NCBI RefSeq assembly: GCF_045055655.1 | Contig: NZ_JBANFI010000007.1 | Coordinates: 70,405-134,404 of the forward strand | Length of the DNA stretch: 64,000 nt | Direction: 5' to 3' | Source of the DNA: Marinospirillum alkalitolerans | Lineage (GTDB): Bacteria > Pseudomonadota > Gammaproteobacteria > Pseudomonadales > Halomonadaceae | Shown: positions 24,238-32,395 of the stretch, piece by piece | Position numbering within the stretch: position 1 is the first letter of the stretch | Layout of the letters: every line of letters begins with the position of its first letter | Made by a program: the position numbers and the translations under genes | The notes under the pieces: generated by a model | The model's database searches: none | What the model was told of the DNA's origin: nothing | The model's input: only the letters and a program-made list of their open reading frames with translations

Positions 24238-27093
24238 ATGCGTTTAACCAAAAAAGCGCCTGCCGTTGAGCACAAGCCGCAGGGCTTGGGTGTCAGTCGT
24301 CGCGGTTTCTTAAAAGGAACAGGTGTTGCAGCGGGTGGTCTGGCCGCAACAGGTTTACTCGGCCAGCAGATGATTCGCCCTGCCGAAGCCGCGCGCACCA
24401 CCTATTCGACCGCGCCAGTCGAAGTCAAAAGAACCATTTGTACCCACTGCTCGGTAGGCTGTGGTGTCTATGCAGAGGTGCAAGAAGGCGTCTGGACAGG
24501 TCAGGAACCGGCTTTTGATCACCCGATTAACCGTGGTGCCCACTGTGCCAAGGGTGCGGCCCTGCGTTATCACGGCCACTCTACGCGCCGCCTGAAGTAC
24601 CCGATGAAACTGGTGAATGGCCAGTGGCAGCGTCTTTCCTGGGAGCAGGCGATTAGTGAGATCAGTGGTCAACTGCTGAGTATTCGTGAGCAATCTGGTC
24701 CTGATTCCGTCTTCTGGTTGGGTTCGGCCAAGTTTAATAATGAGCAGGCTTATCTGTTCCGCAAAATGGTGTCTCTGTGGGGCACCAACAACGTCGAGCA
24801 TCAGGCGCGAATTTGTCACTCCACCACGGTGGCCGGTGTGGCGAACACCTGGGGCTATGGTGCGATGACCAACAGCTATAACGACATGCAAAACAGCAAG
24901 TCGATTCTGTTTATCGGTTCCAATGCCGCTGAAGCCCACCCTGTTTCGATGCAGCACACGCTGATCGCTAAAGAGCGCAATAACGCCAAGGTGATCGTGG
25001 TGGACCCACGTTATACGCGTACGGCTGCCAAATCAGATGAGTATGTGCGTATTCGTCCTGGCTCCGATGTGGCCTTTATCTGGGGTCTGCTGTGGCACAT
25101 CTTTGGTAATGGCTGGGAAGATCGTCAGTTTATTAGCCAGCGTGTCTACGGTATGGATGAAATCCGTGAAGAAGTGCGTCGCTTCCCACCGGCTGAAGTC
25201 GAGCGTATCACTGGCGTTGGTGAGCAGCAGATGTATAAAGTGGCGCGGATGCTGGCTGAGAATACGCCTGGCTGTATCGTGTGGTGTATGGGTGGAACCC
25301 AGCATACAACGGGCAACAACAACACTCGGGCTTACTGCATTCTTGAGCTGGCTTTAGGGAATGTGGGTAAATCTGGTGCGGGTGCCAATATTTACCGTGG
25401 TCACGATAACGTCCAGGGCGCGACGGACTTTGGTGTACTGTCTGACTCTCTGCCTGGCTACTATGGTCTGGCCGAAGGAGCGTGGCGTCACTGGGCACGC
25501 GTGTGGGATGTGGATTACGAGTGGATCAAAAATCGCTTTGATCAGAGCACCTACCGTGGTCGTCAGCCAATGAACACCAACGGCATTACCGTCTCGCGCT
25601 GGATCGATGGTGTGCTCGAAGATCCTGCCAATATTGATCAGCGCGACAATATCCGCGCCATGTTCTATTGGGGGCATGCGGTGAACTCGCAAACACGCGG
25701 CCCAGAAATGCGTGAAGCGATGAAAAAGCTCGACATGATGGTGATCGTCGATCCCTATCCAACTGTGGCTGCGGTGATGAACGATCGCACTGATGGCGTC
25801 TATCTGCTGCCAGCCTGTACGCAGTTTGAGACCTATGGTTCGGTCACGGCGTCCAACCGTTCGATCCAGTGGCGCGATAAGGTCATCGATCCGCATTTTG
25901 AATCCAAAACTGACCACGAAATCATGTACCGTTTCGCGCGGGAGCTGGGCTTGGATGAGCCTTTGTTCAAGCATATTCGGGTTGAAAACAACGAGCCGAA
26001 TCTTGAAGACGTGGTGCGTGAATACAACCGTGGCATGTGGACAATTGGCTATACCGGCCAGAGCCCAGAGCGCCTCAAGTATCACCAGCAGAACTGGCAT
26101 GCTTTTGATTTCACCAGTCTGCGCGCTGTGGGTACGGATGCGCATAACGAGTTCTACGGCTTGCCTTGGCCTTGCTGGGGCACACCCGAGATGAAGCACC
26201 CTGGTACCCATATCCTCTATGACACGAGCTTGCCGGTTGCCGATGGCGGTCTGGGCTTCCGTGCCAACTTTGGTGTAGAGCGTAATGGCGAGACCTTACT
26301 GGCAGAAGGCTCAGCCCCTGTAGGGAATGAAATCGGTGACGGCCATCCAGAGTTCAGCGCCAATCTGCTCAAGCAGCTGGGCTGGTGGAATGATTTAACA
26401 CCAGAAGAGCAGCAGGCCGCAGAAGGCAAGGATTGGAAAACCGATCTATCCGGTGGTATCCAGCGTGTTGCGATTGCGCATGGCTGCGCGCCGTTCGGGA
26501 ATGGTAAAGCGCGTACTGTCGTCTGGACCTTCCCTGATGCGATTCCGCAGCACCGTGAGCCGCTTTACACCACGCGTCGTGATCTGGTTGCCGATTACCC
26601 CACCTGGGATGATTTCCAGTCGATCTCGCGTCTGCCGACCCTCTATCGCAGTATTCAGGAGCGGGATACTTCAGCTGAGTTCCCCATCATCTTGACTTCG
26701 GGTCGTTTGGTTGAATATGAAGGGGGCGGTGATGAAACTCGCTCTAACCCTTGGTTGGCTGAACTGCAGCAGGACATGTTCGTTGAGATCAACCCCTTCA
26801 ATGCGAATACCCTGCGCATTCGCAATGGTCAGGATGTGTGGGTCTATGGCCCTGAAGGCGGTCGTGTCAAGGTGAAGGCCATGGTCACTAATCGGGTCGA
26901 TCGTAATGTGGCCTTTATGCCCTTCCACTTTGGTGGTGTCTTCCAAGGTGAGGATCTGCGTCATCGCTACCCACAAGGCAGTGATCCCTATGTCTTGGGT
27001 GAGTCGGTCAACATCGTCACCACCTATGGTTATGATCCAGTGACCCTGATGCAAGAAACCAAATGTACTGTCTGCCGTATCGAAGCAGCCTAA
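24238..27093 (+). CDS. fdhA: formate dehydrogenase catalytic subunit alpha (Cys-type, Tat-exported)
   Basis: Catalytic subunit of a periplasmic membrane-bound formate dehydrogenase: formate to CO2 plus two electrons at a Mo- or W-bis-MGD centre. The Tat signal SRRGFLKGTGV is at about residues 20-30. One [4Fe-4S] is bound by C68, C71, C75 and C103 (CTHCSVGCG ... HCAKG). The metal ligand is C193 in ARICHSTTVAG, where some relatives use selenocysteine, so no SECIS element is needed. The conserved His follows directly, and molybdopterin-binding stretches run to the end. The 951 residues match FdhA/FdoG-type enzymes. GAGGAG precedes the start. It is followed at 18 bases by the Fe-S subunit. Confidence 0.95.
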   Translation: MRLTKKAPAVEHKPQGLGVSRRGFLKGTGVAAGGLAATGLLGQQMIRPAEAARTTYSTAPVEVKRTICTHCSVGCGVYAEVQEGVWTGQEPAFDHPINRGAHCAKGAALRYHGHSTRRLKYPMKLVNGQWQRLSWEQAISEISGQLLSIREQSGPDSVFWLGSAKFNNEQAYLFRKMVSLWGTNNVEHQARICHSTTVAGVANTWGYGAMTNSYNDMQNSKSILFIGSNAAEAHPVSMQHTLIAKERNNAKVIVVDPRYTRTAAKSDEYVRIRPGSDVAFIWGLLWHIFGNGWEDRQFISQRVYGMDEIREEVRRFPPAEVERITGVGEQQMYKVARMLAENTPGCIVWCMGGTQHTTGNNNTRAYCILELALGNVGKSGAGANIYRGHDNVQGATDFGVLSDSLPGYYGLAEGAWRHWARVWDVDYEWIKNRFDQSTYRGRQPMNTNGITVSRWIDGVLEDPANIDQRDNIRAMFYWGHAVNSQTRGPEMREAMKKLDMMVIVDPYPTVAAVMNDRTDGVYLLPACTQFETYGSVTASNRSIQWRDKVIDPHFESKTDHEIMYRFARELGLDEPLFKHIRVENNEPNLEDVVREYNRGMWTIGYTGQSPERLKYHQQNWHAFDFTSLRAVGTDAHNEFYGLPWPCWGTPEMKHPGTHILYDTSLPVADGGLGFRANFGVERNGETLLAEGSAPVGNEIGDGHPEFSANLLKQLGWWNDLTPEEQQAAEGKDWKTDLSGGIQRVAIAHGCAPFGNGKARTVVWTFPDAIPQHREPLYTTRRDLVADYPTWDDFQSISRLPTLYRSIQERDTSAEFPIILTSGRLVEYEGGGDETRSNPWLAELQQDMFVEINPFNANTLRIRNGQDVWVYGPEGGRVKVKAMVTNRVDRNVAFMPFHFGGVFQGEDLRHRYPQGSDPYVLGESVNIVTTYGYDPVTLMQETKCTVCRIEAA

Positions 27094-27111
27094 TCACTGA
27101 GGAGAACACAC

Positions 27112-27750
27112 ATGGCTCGTATGAAATTTTTATGTGACTCAGAGCGCTGCATCGAATGCAACGGTTGCGTCACGGCCTGTAAAAACGCTAACGAAACAGA
27201 ATGGGGTATTCAACGCCGCCGCGTTGTGACGCTGGATGATGGCGAGATCGGACGCGAAGTCTCGATTTCTGTGGCGTGTATGCACTGCTCCGACGCCCCT
27301 TGTATGGCGGTGTGTCCGACCAACTGCTTCTACCCCACGGATGAGGGCTTGATCCTGCACAATAAGGACACTTGTATTGGCTGTGGTTACTGCCTCTATG
27401 CCTGTCCTTTTGGTGCGCCTCAGTTCCCGAAACAAGGGGCCTTTGGTGCGCGCGGCAAGATGGACAAGTGTACCTTCTGTGCCGGTGGTCCAGAGGAAGA
27501 TCCCGCATTACAGCAGCAGAAGTATGGTGCCAACCGTCTCAGCGAAGGCAAGCTGCCTTTATGTGCCGAGATGTGTTCAACCAAGGCGCTGTTGGCGGGT
27601 GATGCGCAGCAGGTCTCGGATATCTTCCGTGAGCGCGTGGTGTACCGTGGTCACCGTAACGGTGCTTGGGGTGCCAACGAAGCCGCTCCTGGCTTAACCG
27701 AACTGGCGCGCCAAGCGGCTGAACTGGCGACCGACGCAGCGAGAAGCTAA
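27112..27750 (+). CDS. fdhB: formate dehydrogenase iron-sulfur subunit beta
   Basis: The 212-residue electron-transfer subunit carries four [4Fe-4S] clusters between FdhA and the cytochrome b subunit. Four cysteine clusters are visible: CIECNGCVTACK (about 13-24), CMHCSDAPCMAVCP (about 57-70), CIGCGYCLYACP (about 90-101) and CTFCAG...CAEMC (about 123-153). There is no transmembrane anchor, unlike FdnH, which has a C-terminal helix, so attachment is through the gamma subunit. It has no signal of its own and presumably rides the Tat route with FdhA. Its stop overlaps the gamma-subunit start (TAATG). Confidence 0.94.
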   Translation: MARMKFLCDSERCIECNGCVTACKNANETEWGIQRRRVVTLDDGEIGREVSISVACMHCSDAPCMAVCPTNCFYPTDEGLILHNKDTCIGCGYCLYACPFGAPQFPKQGAFGARGKMDKCTFCAGGPEEDPALQQQKYGANRLSEGKLPLCAEMCSTKALLAGDAQQVSDIFRERVVYRGHRNGAWGANEAAPGLTELARQAAELATDAARS

Positions 27751-28835
27751 TGATGAAGTCCCTTCGCTCACTTAATCCGCTGAGCTGCGCCCACCCGACT
27801 GCCTCATGGCGGTTGGGTGGTGGTCTGCTGTTGCTGTTGGTGCTTTTACTGAGCTGGAGCCTGCCCGTGCTGGCCCAGCCTCCAAGCACCCAGCCAGCCG
27901 ATGCGCGTCGCGAGCTGATGCAAACTCTACCTGGTGTCACGTCAGACTACTGGCGTGATGTTCAGGGTGGTGTTTCTGGCACCACCTCTTCACGCAGCCC
28001 AGGTGCAGATACGCTGATCATGGTGGAAGGTCAGCGTTGGCGCGAATGGCGCAACCAGTGGGTTTCTCCCGGTGGATTGCTGGCGCTGGGCGGAAGTGCG
28101 CTGGGTATTCTTGGGTTTTATCTGCTGTTTGGGCAGGTCAAGCTGGATCATCCGCGCACTGGCCGTAAGGTTGAGCGCTGGACACCTTTGGATCGTGCGA
28201 TTCACTGGTATGTCGCCAGTCTGTTTATGATTCTGGCTCTTACCGGCTTGATGCTGCTTTATGCCAAGTGGTTTATGCAGCCGATTCTGCCGGCCAGTGT
28301 CTGGGGCAGTCTGATGTTGGCCGCTAAGAATATCCACAACTACCTTGGACCGCTCTTCTCCTTGGGTTTGTTGGTGATGATTCTGAAATGGATCAAGCAC
28401 AATGCCTATACGCGAGTGGATTTGGCCTGGTTTAAGCAAGGTGGCGGTATTTTGATCAAAGGGCGTCATCCCTCGGCTGGCTATTTGAATGCTGGTGAGA
28501 AATCTTGGTTCTGGCTGGTGACCTTCCTTGGATTAACCGTGGTGATTTCTGGGCTGATTCTCGACTTCCCCAACTTTGGTCAAAGTCGCGAAACCATGCA
28601 AACCACATTGTTGATCCATGCTGCAGGCGCGCTGATCCTGATAGCTGCATCCTTTGGGCATATCTATATCGGTACCGCTGGAACCGAAGGTGCCTTTGAA
28701 GGTATGAAAACCGGCTATGTCGATGAAGCCTGGGCCAAGCAGCACCATGACCTTTGGTTTGAAGAAGTCAAAGATCAGCTGGTGGAGGCACCCAAGACGC
28801 CATCAGCAACGGAGACGACGCCTGTCCAATCCTGA
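27750..28835 (+). CDS. fdhC: formate dehydrogenase cytochrome b556 subunit gamma
   Basis: Membrane subunit that binds two b-type hemes and hands electrons from FdhB to quinone. A long N-terminal part contains a hydrophobic leader (LLLLLVLLLSWSLPVLA, about 26-42) and a periplasmic stretch. One membrane helix at about 107-123 and four helices in the C-terminal half follow, with heme-ligand histidines in RAIHWYVASL, KNIHNYLGP, LLIHAAGA and GHIYIG. The 361 residues match the large FdoI/FdhC forms with an added periplasmic region. It is the final gene of the operon and is followed by a strong terminator. Confidence 0.93.
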   Translation: MMKSLRSLNPLSCAHPTASWRLGGGLLLLLVLLLSWSLPVLAQPPSTQPADARRELMQTLPGVTSDYWRDVQGGVSGTTSSRSPGADTLIMVEGQRWREWRNQWVSPGGLLALGGSALGILGFYLLFGQVKLDHPRTGRKVERWTPLDRAIHWYVASLFMILALTGLMLLYAKWFMQPILPASVWGSLMLAAKNIHNYLGPLFSLGLLVMILKWIKHNAYTRVDLAWFKQGGGILIKGRHPSAGYLNAGEKSWFWLVTFLGLTVVISGLILDFPNFGQSRETMQTTLLIHAAGALILIAASFGHIYIGTAGTEGAFEGMKTGYVDEAWAKQHHDLWFEEVKDQLVEAPKTPSATETTPVQS

Positions 28836-28852
28836 TCCTGGCTGTCTGAGAT

Positions 28853-28876
28853 GGGAGGGTTCGCCCTCCCTTTTTT
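28853..28876 (+). terminator. rho-independent terminator of the fdh operon
   Basis: GGGAGGG/CCCTCCC stem with a four-base loop followed by six T, 17 bases after the fdhC stop. Confidence 0.93.
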
Positions 28877-29036
28877 GATGCTTTTTTTAGCAGCTCTTTT
28901 TAGCCGCTTTTTTTGATCGAGGCGCGCTTGGCGGCTGCACTGGCTCCGTTGCTGAGTTGCTATCCTGAAGGCGCTGGGTCATCATCCTGTTGATGGATCT
29001 GATCCTTTGGCTTTGATTATTTTGGAGATCTTCCCG

Positions 29037-29360
29037 ATGCAGACACTCGACCCACAAGTTGAAACTCGAATTGAAGCGGCGGCCTTTCGTCGTTTACTGC
29101 GCCATCTCGATGAACACAAGGAAGTGCAGAATATCGAGTTGATGATTCTGGCTGATTTTTGCCGCAACTGTCTGGCTAAGTGGATGATGGCCGCTGCGCA
29201 GGAAGAAGGCGTCACTATGGATTACGACGAAGCCCGCGAGCGCATCTATGGCCTGCCTTATGATCAATGGAAGGATCTGCATCAGCAACCAGCGACACCA
29301 GAGCAGCTGGCGGCTTTTGAGGCGCGTCAGGCGGCCAAAAAGGCCAAAGGAGAAGCGTGA
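29037..29360 (+). CDS. DUF1244 family protein, 107 aa
   Basis: A small cytoplasmic protein of the DUF1244 family. The core FRRLLRHLDEHKEVQNIELMILADFCRNCLAKWM is the family signature and includes the conserved CRNC pair. MDYDEARERIYGLPYDQWK (about 60-80) is the second conserved block, and the tail is Ala/Lys-rich. I take the ATG at 29037 because GGAG lies upstream at acceptable spacing. The function is not known. Its stop overlaps the moaB start (TGATG), so it shares a transcript with a molybdopterin gene. Confidence 0.85.
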   Translation: MQTLDPQVETRIEAAAFRRLLRHLDEHKEVQNIELMILADFCRNCLAKWMMAAAQEEGVTMDYDEARERIYGLPYDQWKDLHQQPATPEQLAAFEARQAAKKAKGEA

Positions 29361-29875
29361 TGGAGGCCATACCTCTGAAGATAGCGGTGCTGACGCTGTC
29401 CGATACGCGCAGCCTTGCCGAAGATAAGTCAGGTGATTATCTGGTCAGCGCTTTGGAGGCCGAGGGCCATCAGCTGGCTGCGCGTCAGGTGATCCCTGAT
29501 GATGTGTACCAGATTCGAGCGGTCGTCAGCCAGTGGATTGCCGATCCTGATATTCAGGTGATTCTGACCACTGGTGGCACCGGCTTTACCGGACGCGATT
29601 CGACACCTGAGGCCGTGCGCCCCTTGTTCGATACTGAAATCGAAGGCTTTGGGGCGTTGTTTCGTCAGCTTTCCTATGAAGAGATCGGCTCTTCCACGGT
29701 GCAATCACGCTGTCTGGGCGGCTTAGCCAATCGCACCGCGATCTTTTGTCTGCCGGGTTCGACTGGCGCGTGCAAAACAGGCTGGCAGCGTATTCTGCGT
29801 GAACAGCTCGATAGCCGTCATCGTCCCTGTAATTTTGTGGGTATCCTGCTACACGGACGTCAGCTGCATAGCTAA
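29360..29875 (+). CDS. moaB: molybdopterin adenylyltransferase-type protein MoaB
   Basis: A MoaB/Mog-family protein that binds molybdopterin and in many organisms adenylates it before metal insertion by MoeA. LTTGGTGFTGRDSTPEAVRPLF (about 68-90) is the MPT-binding signature. SRCLGGLANRTAIFCLPGSTGACKTGW (about 118-144) is the second conserved site. Its 171 residues are typical. It starts by overlapping the DUF1244 stop. No mog gene is seen in the window, so MoaB may supply the adenylyltransferase step for both MoeA paralogues. Confidence 0.92.
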   Translation: MEAIPLKIAVLTLSDTRSLAEDKSGDYLVSALEAEGHQLAARQVIPDDVYQIRAVVSQWIADPDIQVILTTGGTGFTGRDSTPEAVRPLFDTEIEGFGALFRQLSYEEIGSSTVQSRCLGGLANRTAIFCLPGSTGACKTGWQRILREQLDSRHRPCNFVGILLHGRQLHS

Positions 29876-29922
29876 GAAGCCTTGGATGAACTCTTGCGCT
29901 TGCAAGGTTCATCAGCGGCTTC
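29876..29922. terminator. terminator-like hairpin between convergent moaB and GST-like gene
   Basis: A three-tier stem: GAAGCC/GGCTTC, GATGAAC/GTTCATC and an inner CTTGC/GCAAG. It fills the whole gap between two convergent genes. There is no long T-run on either side. Confidence 0.55.
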
Positions 29923-30660
29923 CTAGGTTGGCTGGCGATGCAGCAGATACATCTGTTGTACCGCTTCCAGTTGTGTCTGATGGGCCTTGAGCCAGTGGCG
30001 GAAGTTGGGCGGCAGTTCAGGCTGCCCCCAATCAAGGCCATAGGCTGCGGGCATGAATAAAGGTGCAAAGAGTGCCCCAGCCGTGAGATCCGCACGCGAA
30101 AACGCTGGTCCAGCGAGATAATCACCGGCTTGATAAATCGGCGCAATTTCTGCCAATAGCTGCTCAATCACCTTCTGGGCTGTGGCCGCCCCTGCTGCAT
30201 GAATGCCCAGTTTATCGCGCATCATTTGGGCGACCTTCGGGAAAAACAGGCGCAGTAGCCAAGACTGATAAAAAGGCTGTCCGGCCGCGAGCCAAGGCAC
30301 CAGAATATCGGGCCGATCAAGCAGGTGATAGTACACAAAGGTACGAATCGCGCCGCCGAGTTCTTGATCCAAACGCCTCTCCCAAGCCTTGGCCTGATCG
30401 AGCTGGTTTTGGGGGCAGAGGCTAGCCGCTGGATACTGCTGATCTAAATAGTCGAGAATGGCACTGGAGCCCTGAATGGCTTGTTGGCCATCGATCAGCA
30501 ACGGCACACTTGAGCGCAGCGCCCATCGACGTACAACCTTGATATGCGCGCCGGGCATTAAATTCTTTTGCGTATAAGCCAGTCCTTTGAGATCCAAAGC
30601 CCAGCGTACTTTTTCGCAGTAGTGAGAAACAGGGAACTGGTAAAGAATCAGCGTCGCCAT
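29923..30660 (-). CDS. glutathione S-transferase family protein
   Basis: A 245-residue protein with an N-terminal thioredoxin-fold GST domain (about 1-78) and an all-helical C-terminal domain. The active-site region reads QFPVSHYCEKVRWALD, with Ser and Cys near the thiol-binding position. VPLLIDGQQAIQGSSAILDYLD holds the cis-Pro and the glutathione-contacting Gln-Ser pair. The start at 30660 is preceded by a weak AGGA and keeps the usual length; an earlier ATG at 30705 adds a non-conserved tail. It is a single gene convergent with moaB. The substrate is unknown. Confidence 0.85.
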   Translation of the reverse strand: MATLILYQFPVSHYCEKVRWALDLKGLAYTQKNLMPGAHIKVVRRWALRSSVPLLIDGQQAIQGSSAILDYLDQQYPAASLCPQNQLDQAKAWERRLDQELGGAIRTFVYYHLLDRPDILVPWLAAGQPFYQSWLLRLFFPKVAQMMRDKLGIHAAGAATAQKVIEQLLAEIAPIYQAGDYLAGPAFSRADLTAGALFAPLFMPAAYGLDWGQPELPPNFRHWLKAHQTQLEAVQQMYLLHRQPT

Positions 30661-30744
30661 GGGTCTTGTCCTGTCAGTCAGGTGATGGGGGATAGATCTT
30701 AGCATTCTTTTTGGTGATCACCGCAGTGATCTGAGGAGCCTTGA

Positions 30745-31983
30745 ATGAGTACTTTTCCTTTTCTGACGCCTGTTGAGGAGGCGCTGAGCCAGATGCTGGC
30801 TGAAGTGTCGCCGCTGATGGAGACTGAGCTTATACCGGTGACACAGCTGCTTGGCCGTGTGTTGGCTGAAGATATTCTGGCACCGCTGGATGTGCCGCCG
30901 GCGGATCACTCAGCGATGGATGGCTATGCGGTGCGTGTCGCGGAGACGGCCGTCGAGCTGCCTGTCAGTCAGAGAATCACCGCAGGACAGGTGCCCCAGC
31001 CTTTAGCAGCACAAAGCTGCGCACGCATTATGACGGGAGGGCTGATCCCACCCGGTGCTGATGCGGTGGTGATGCAAGAGTGGGTCGCCTTCGATGAAGA
31101 AGACAAGGTGCTGATGTTGGGCAAGATCGAGCCTGGGCAGAATATCCGTCGTCGCGGTCAGGATATGCAGCTAGGCCAGCGGGTGCTCTCACGCGGCCAG
31201 CTTTTGGATGCCCGTCATCAAGGGCTGCTGGCCAGTCTAGGGCTGGCGGAGGTGCCTGTGATGCGTCGTGTACGCGTCGCGCTGCTGGCGACAGGCGATG
31301 AACTTGCCATGCCGGGTCAAGCCTTGCAGCCGGGGCAGATTTACAACTCTAATCGCCCTTTATTAATGGGTTGGCTGGCGCAGCAGGGCGTAGAAGTGAT
31401 CGATCTTGGGCAGGTGGCCGATACCGCAGTCGCCACCGAAGCGGCCTTGCAGATGGGGGCAGAACAAGCGGATTTAATTCTCTCCACAGGGGGAGTGTCG
31501 GTCGGTGAAGAAGATCATGTGAAGCCCGCTGTGGAAAAGCTAGGCCAGCTCCAGCTGTGGAAGCTCGCCATGAAGCCGGGTAAGCCGGTTGCTTTTGGGC
31601 GGATTCCGCGAGCTCAGGGGCAGGCGGAGGCTGTGTTTCTGGGGCTGCCAGGCAATCCAGTATCGGTCTTTGTCGGCGCTGAAGTGCTGCTCAAGCCGCT
31701 GTTGGCCCGCCTGGCTGGGCGTCCACCCGCCACACCACGCCTGCTCACAGGGCGCGCTGACTTTGATTGGCACACTCAGCTACGTCAGGAATATCTGCGT
31801 GTGCGTGCTGAACCCAGCGCGGAAGGCTGGCAGTTAAGCGCCCATCCGAACCAGAATTCTGGTGTGCTCAGCAGTGTGACCTGGGCGAATGCTCTGGCTT
31901 GCGTGCCGCCGCATACCCGACTGCAAGCTGGTCAAGCGCTGGCCTTTTGGTTTATTGATGAGCCCTTTTTTGATCAAGGCTGA
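30745..31983 (+). CDS. moeA: molybdopterin molybdotransferase MoeA (first copy)
   Basis: MoeA inserts molybdate or tungstate into adenylated molybdopterin. The 412-residue protein has the canonical blocks HSAMDGYAVR (about 52), IMTGGLIPPGADAVVMQE (about 94), LLATGDEL and YNSNRPLL (about 180-205), LSTGGVSVGEEDHVKP and KPGKPVAFG, and GLPGNPVSVFV, so all metal-insertion motifs are present. GAGGAG lies before the ATG. It is a lone gene, divergent from the GST gene. A second moeA lies 8 kb downstream; in archaea, paralogous MoeA proteins have been proposed to handle Mo and W separately, which may apply here (inference). Confidence 0.94.
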   Translation: MSTFPFLTPVEEALSQMLAEVSPLMETELIPVTQLLGRVLAEDILAPLDVPPADHSAMDGYAVRVAETAVELPVSQRITAGQVPQPLAAQSCARIMTGGLIPPGADAVVMQEWVAFDEEDKVLMLGKIEPGQNIRRRGQDMQLGQRVLSRGQLLDARHQGLLASLGLAEVPVMRRVRVALLATGDELAMPGQALQPGQIYNSNRPLLMGWLAQQGVEVIDLGQVADTAVATEAALQMGAEQADLILSTGGVSVGEEDHVKPAVEKLGQLQLWKLAMKPGKPVAFGRIPRAQGQAEAVFLGLPGNPVSVFVGAEVLLKPLLARLAGRPPATPRLLTGRADFDWHTQLRQEYLRVRAEPSAEGWQLSAHPNQNSGVLSSVTWANALACVPPHTRLQAGQALAFWFIDEPFFDQG

Positions 31984-32395
31984 TGCGGCCACCCAGAGGC
32001 ATTTAGGCAGAACTGCCGTGTGCGAGAAGGCAGACGCCTCTGAGCTGCGCTCTTAATGTTGATCAGCCGTTTCCTAGATCAGAGGCTCTTGATGATGGGC
32101 GTCGCTGAGTGGCCTTGGCGGCCGATCTATGGGGTGGATCAGGCACCACTGAAGCAGTTGTTCGGCGCAGTAAGCTGCGCGCAGATAATCCACAGGTGTC
32201 CCTCCTTGCAGCAGCTGTGCAAGCGTCGTGAGTCCGAGACGTTGGGCTTGTTCTGCAAGCTCTGATAGACCAAGATTTCTAGCGCAAACCCAGCTGCCAG
32301 GGTGCAAAAGACAGGGTATTGCATCACAAAATGCAAAATAAAAAGCAAAAAAATGGATTGATTAGCAGGCTAGAGCAGTGGAATGGTCTAGAAGG
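31984..32395. other. 412-bp region without a confident gene
   Basis: Between moeA and the stop of the histidine kinase gene. It contains a leftward reading of 77 codons (listed separately) and a low-GC stretch at 32325-32360. I see no clear terminator, RNA gene or promoter. Confidence 0.6.
32074..32307 (-). CDS. possible small protein, 77 aa, or remnant
   Basis: The residue composition looks protein-like, with leucine-rich helical stretches such as LSELAEQAQRLGLTTLAQLL and LRAAYCAEQLLQWCL, and the codons resemble the neighbours. However, the only available start is TTG, with no ribosome site, and the frame is open a further 16 codons upstream without ATG or GTG. It may be the tail of a decayed gene. 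I do not recognise it. Confidence 0.25.
   Translation of the reverse strand: MHPGSWVCARNLGLSELAEQAQRLGLTTLAQLLQGGTPVDYLRAAYCAEQLLQWCLIHPIDRPPRPLSDAHHQEPLI

Noticed and set aside
25354..26211. A 285-codon leftward frame inside fdhA
   Set aside because: It lies fully within the confident fdhA gene, has no ribosome site and shows no domain pattern.
32056..32265. A rightward 69-codon frame after moeA
   Set aside because: It overlaps the more protein-like leftward reading, has no ribosome site and shows no motif.
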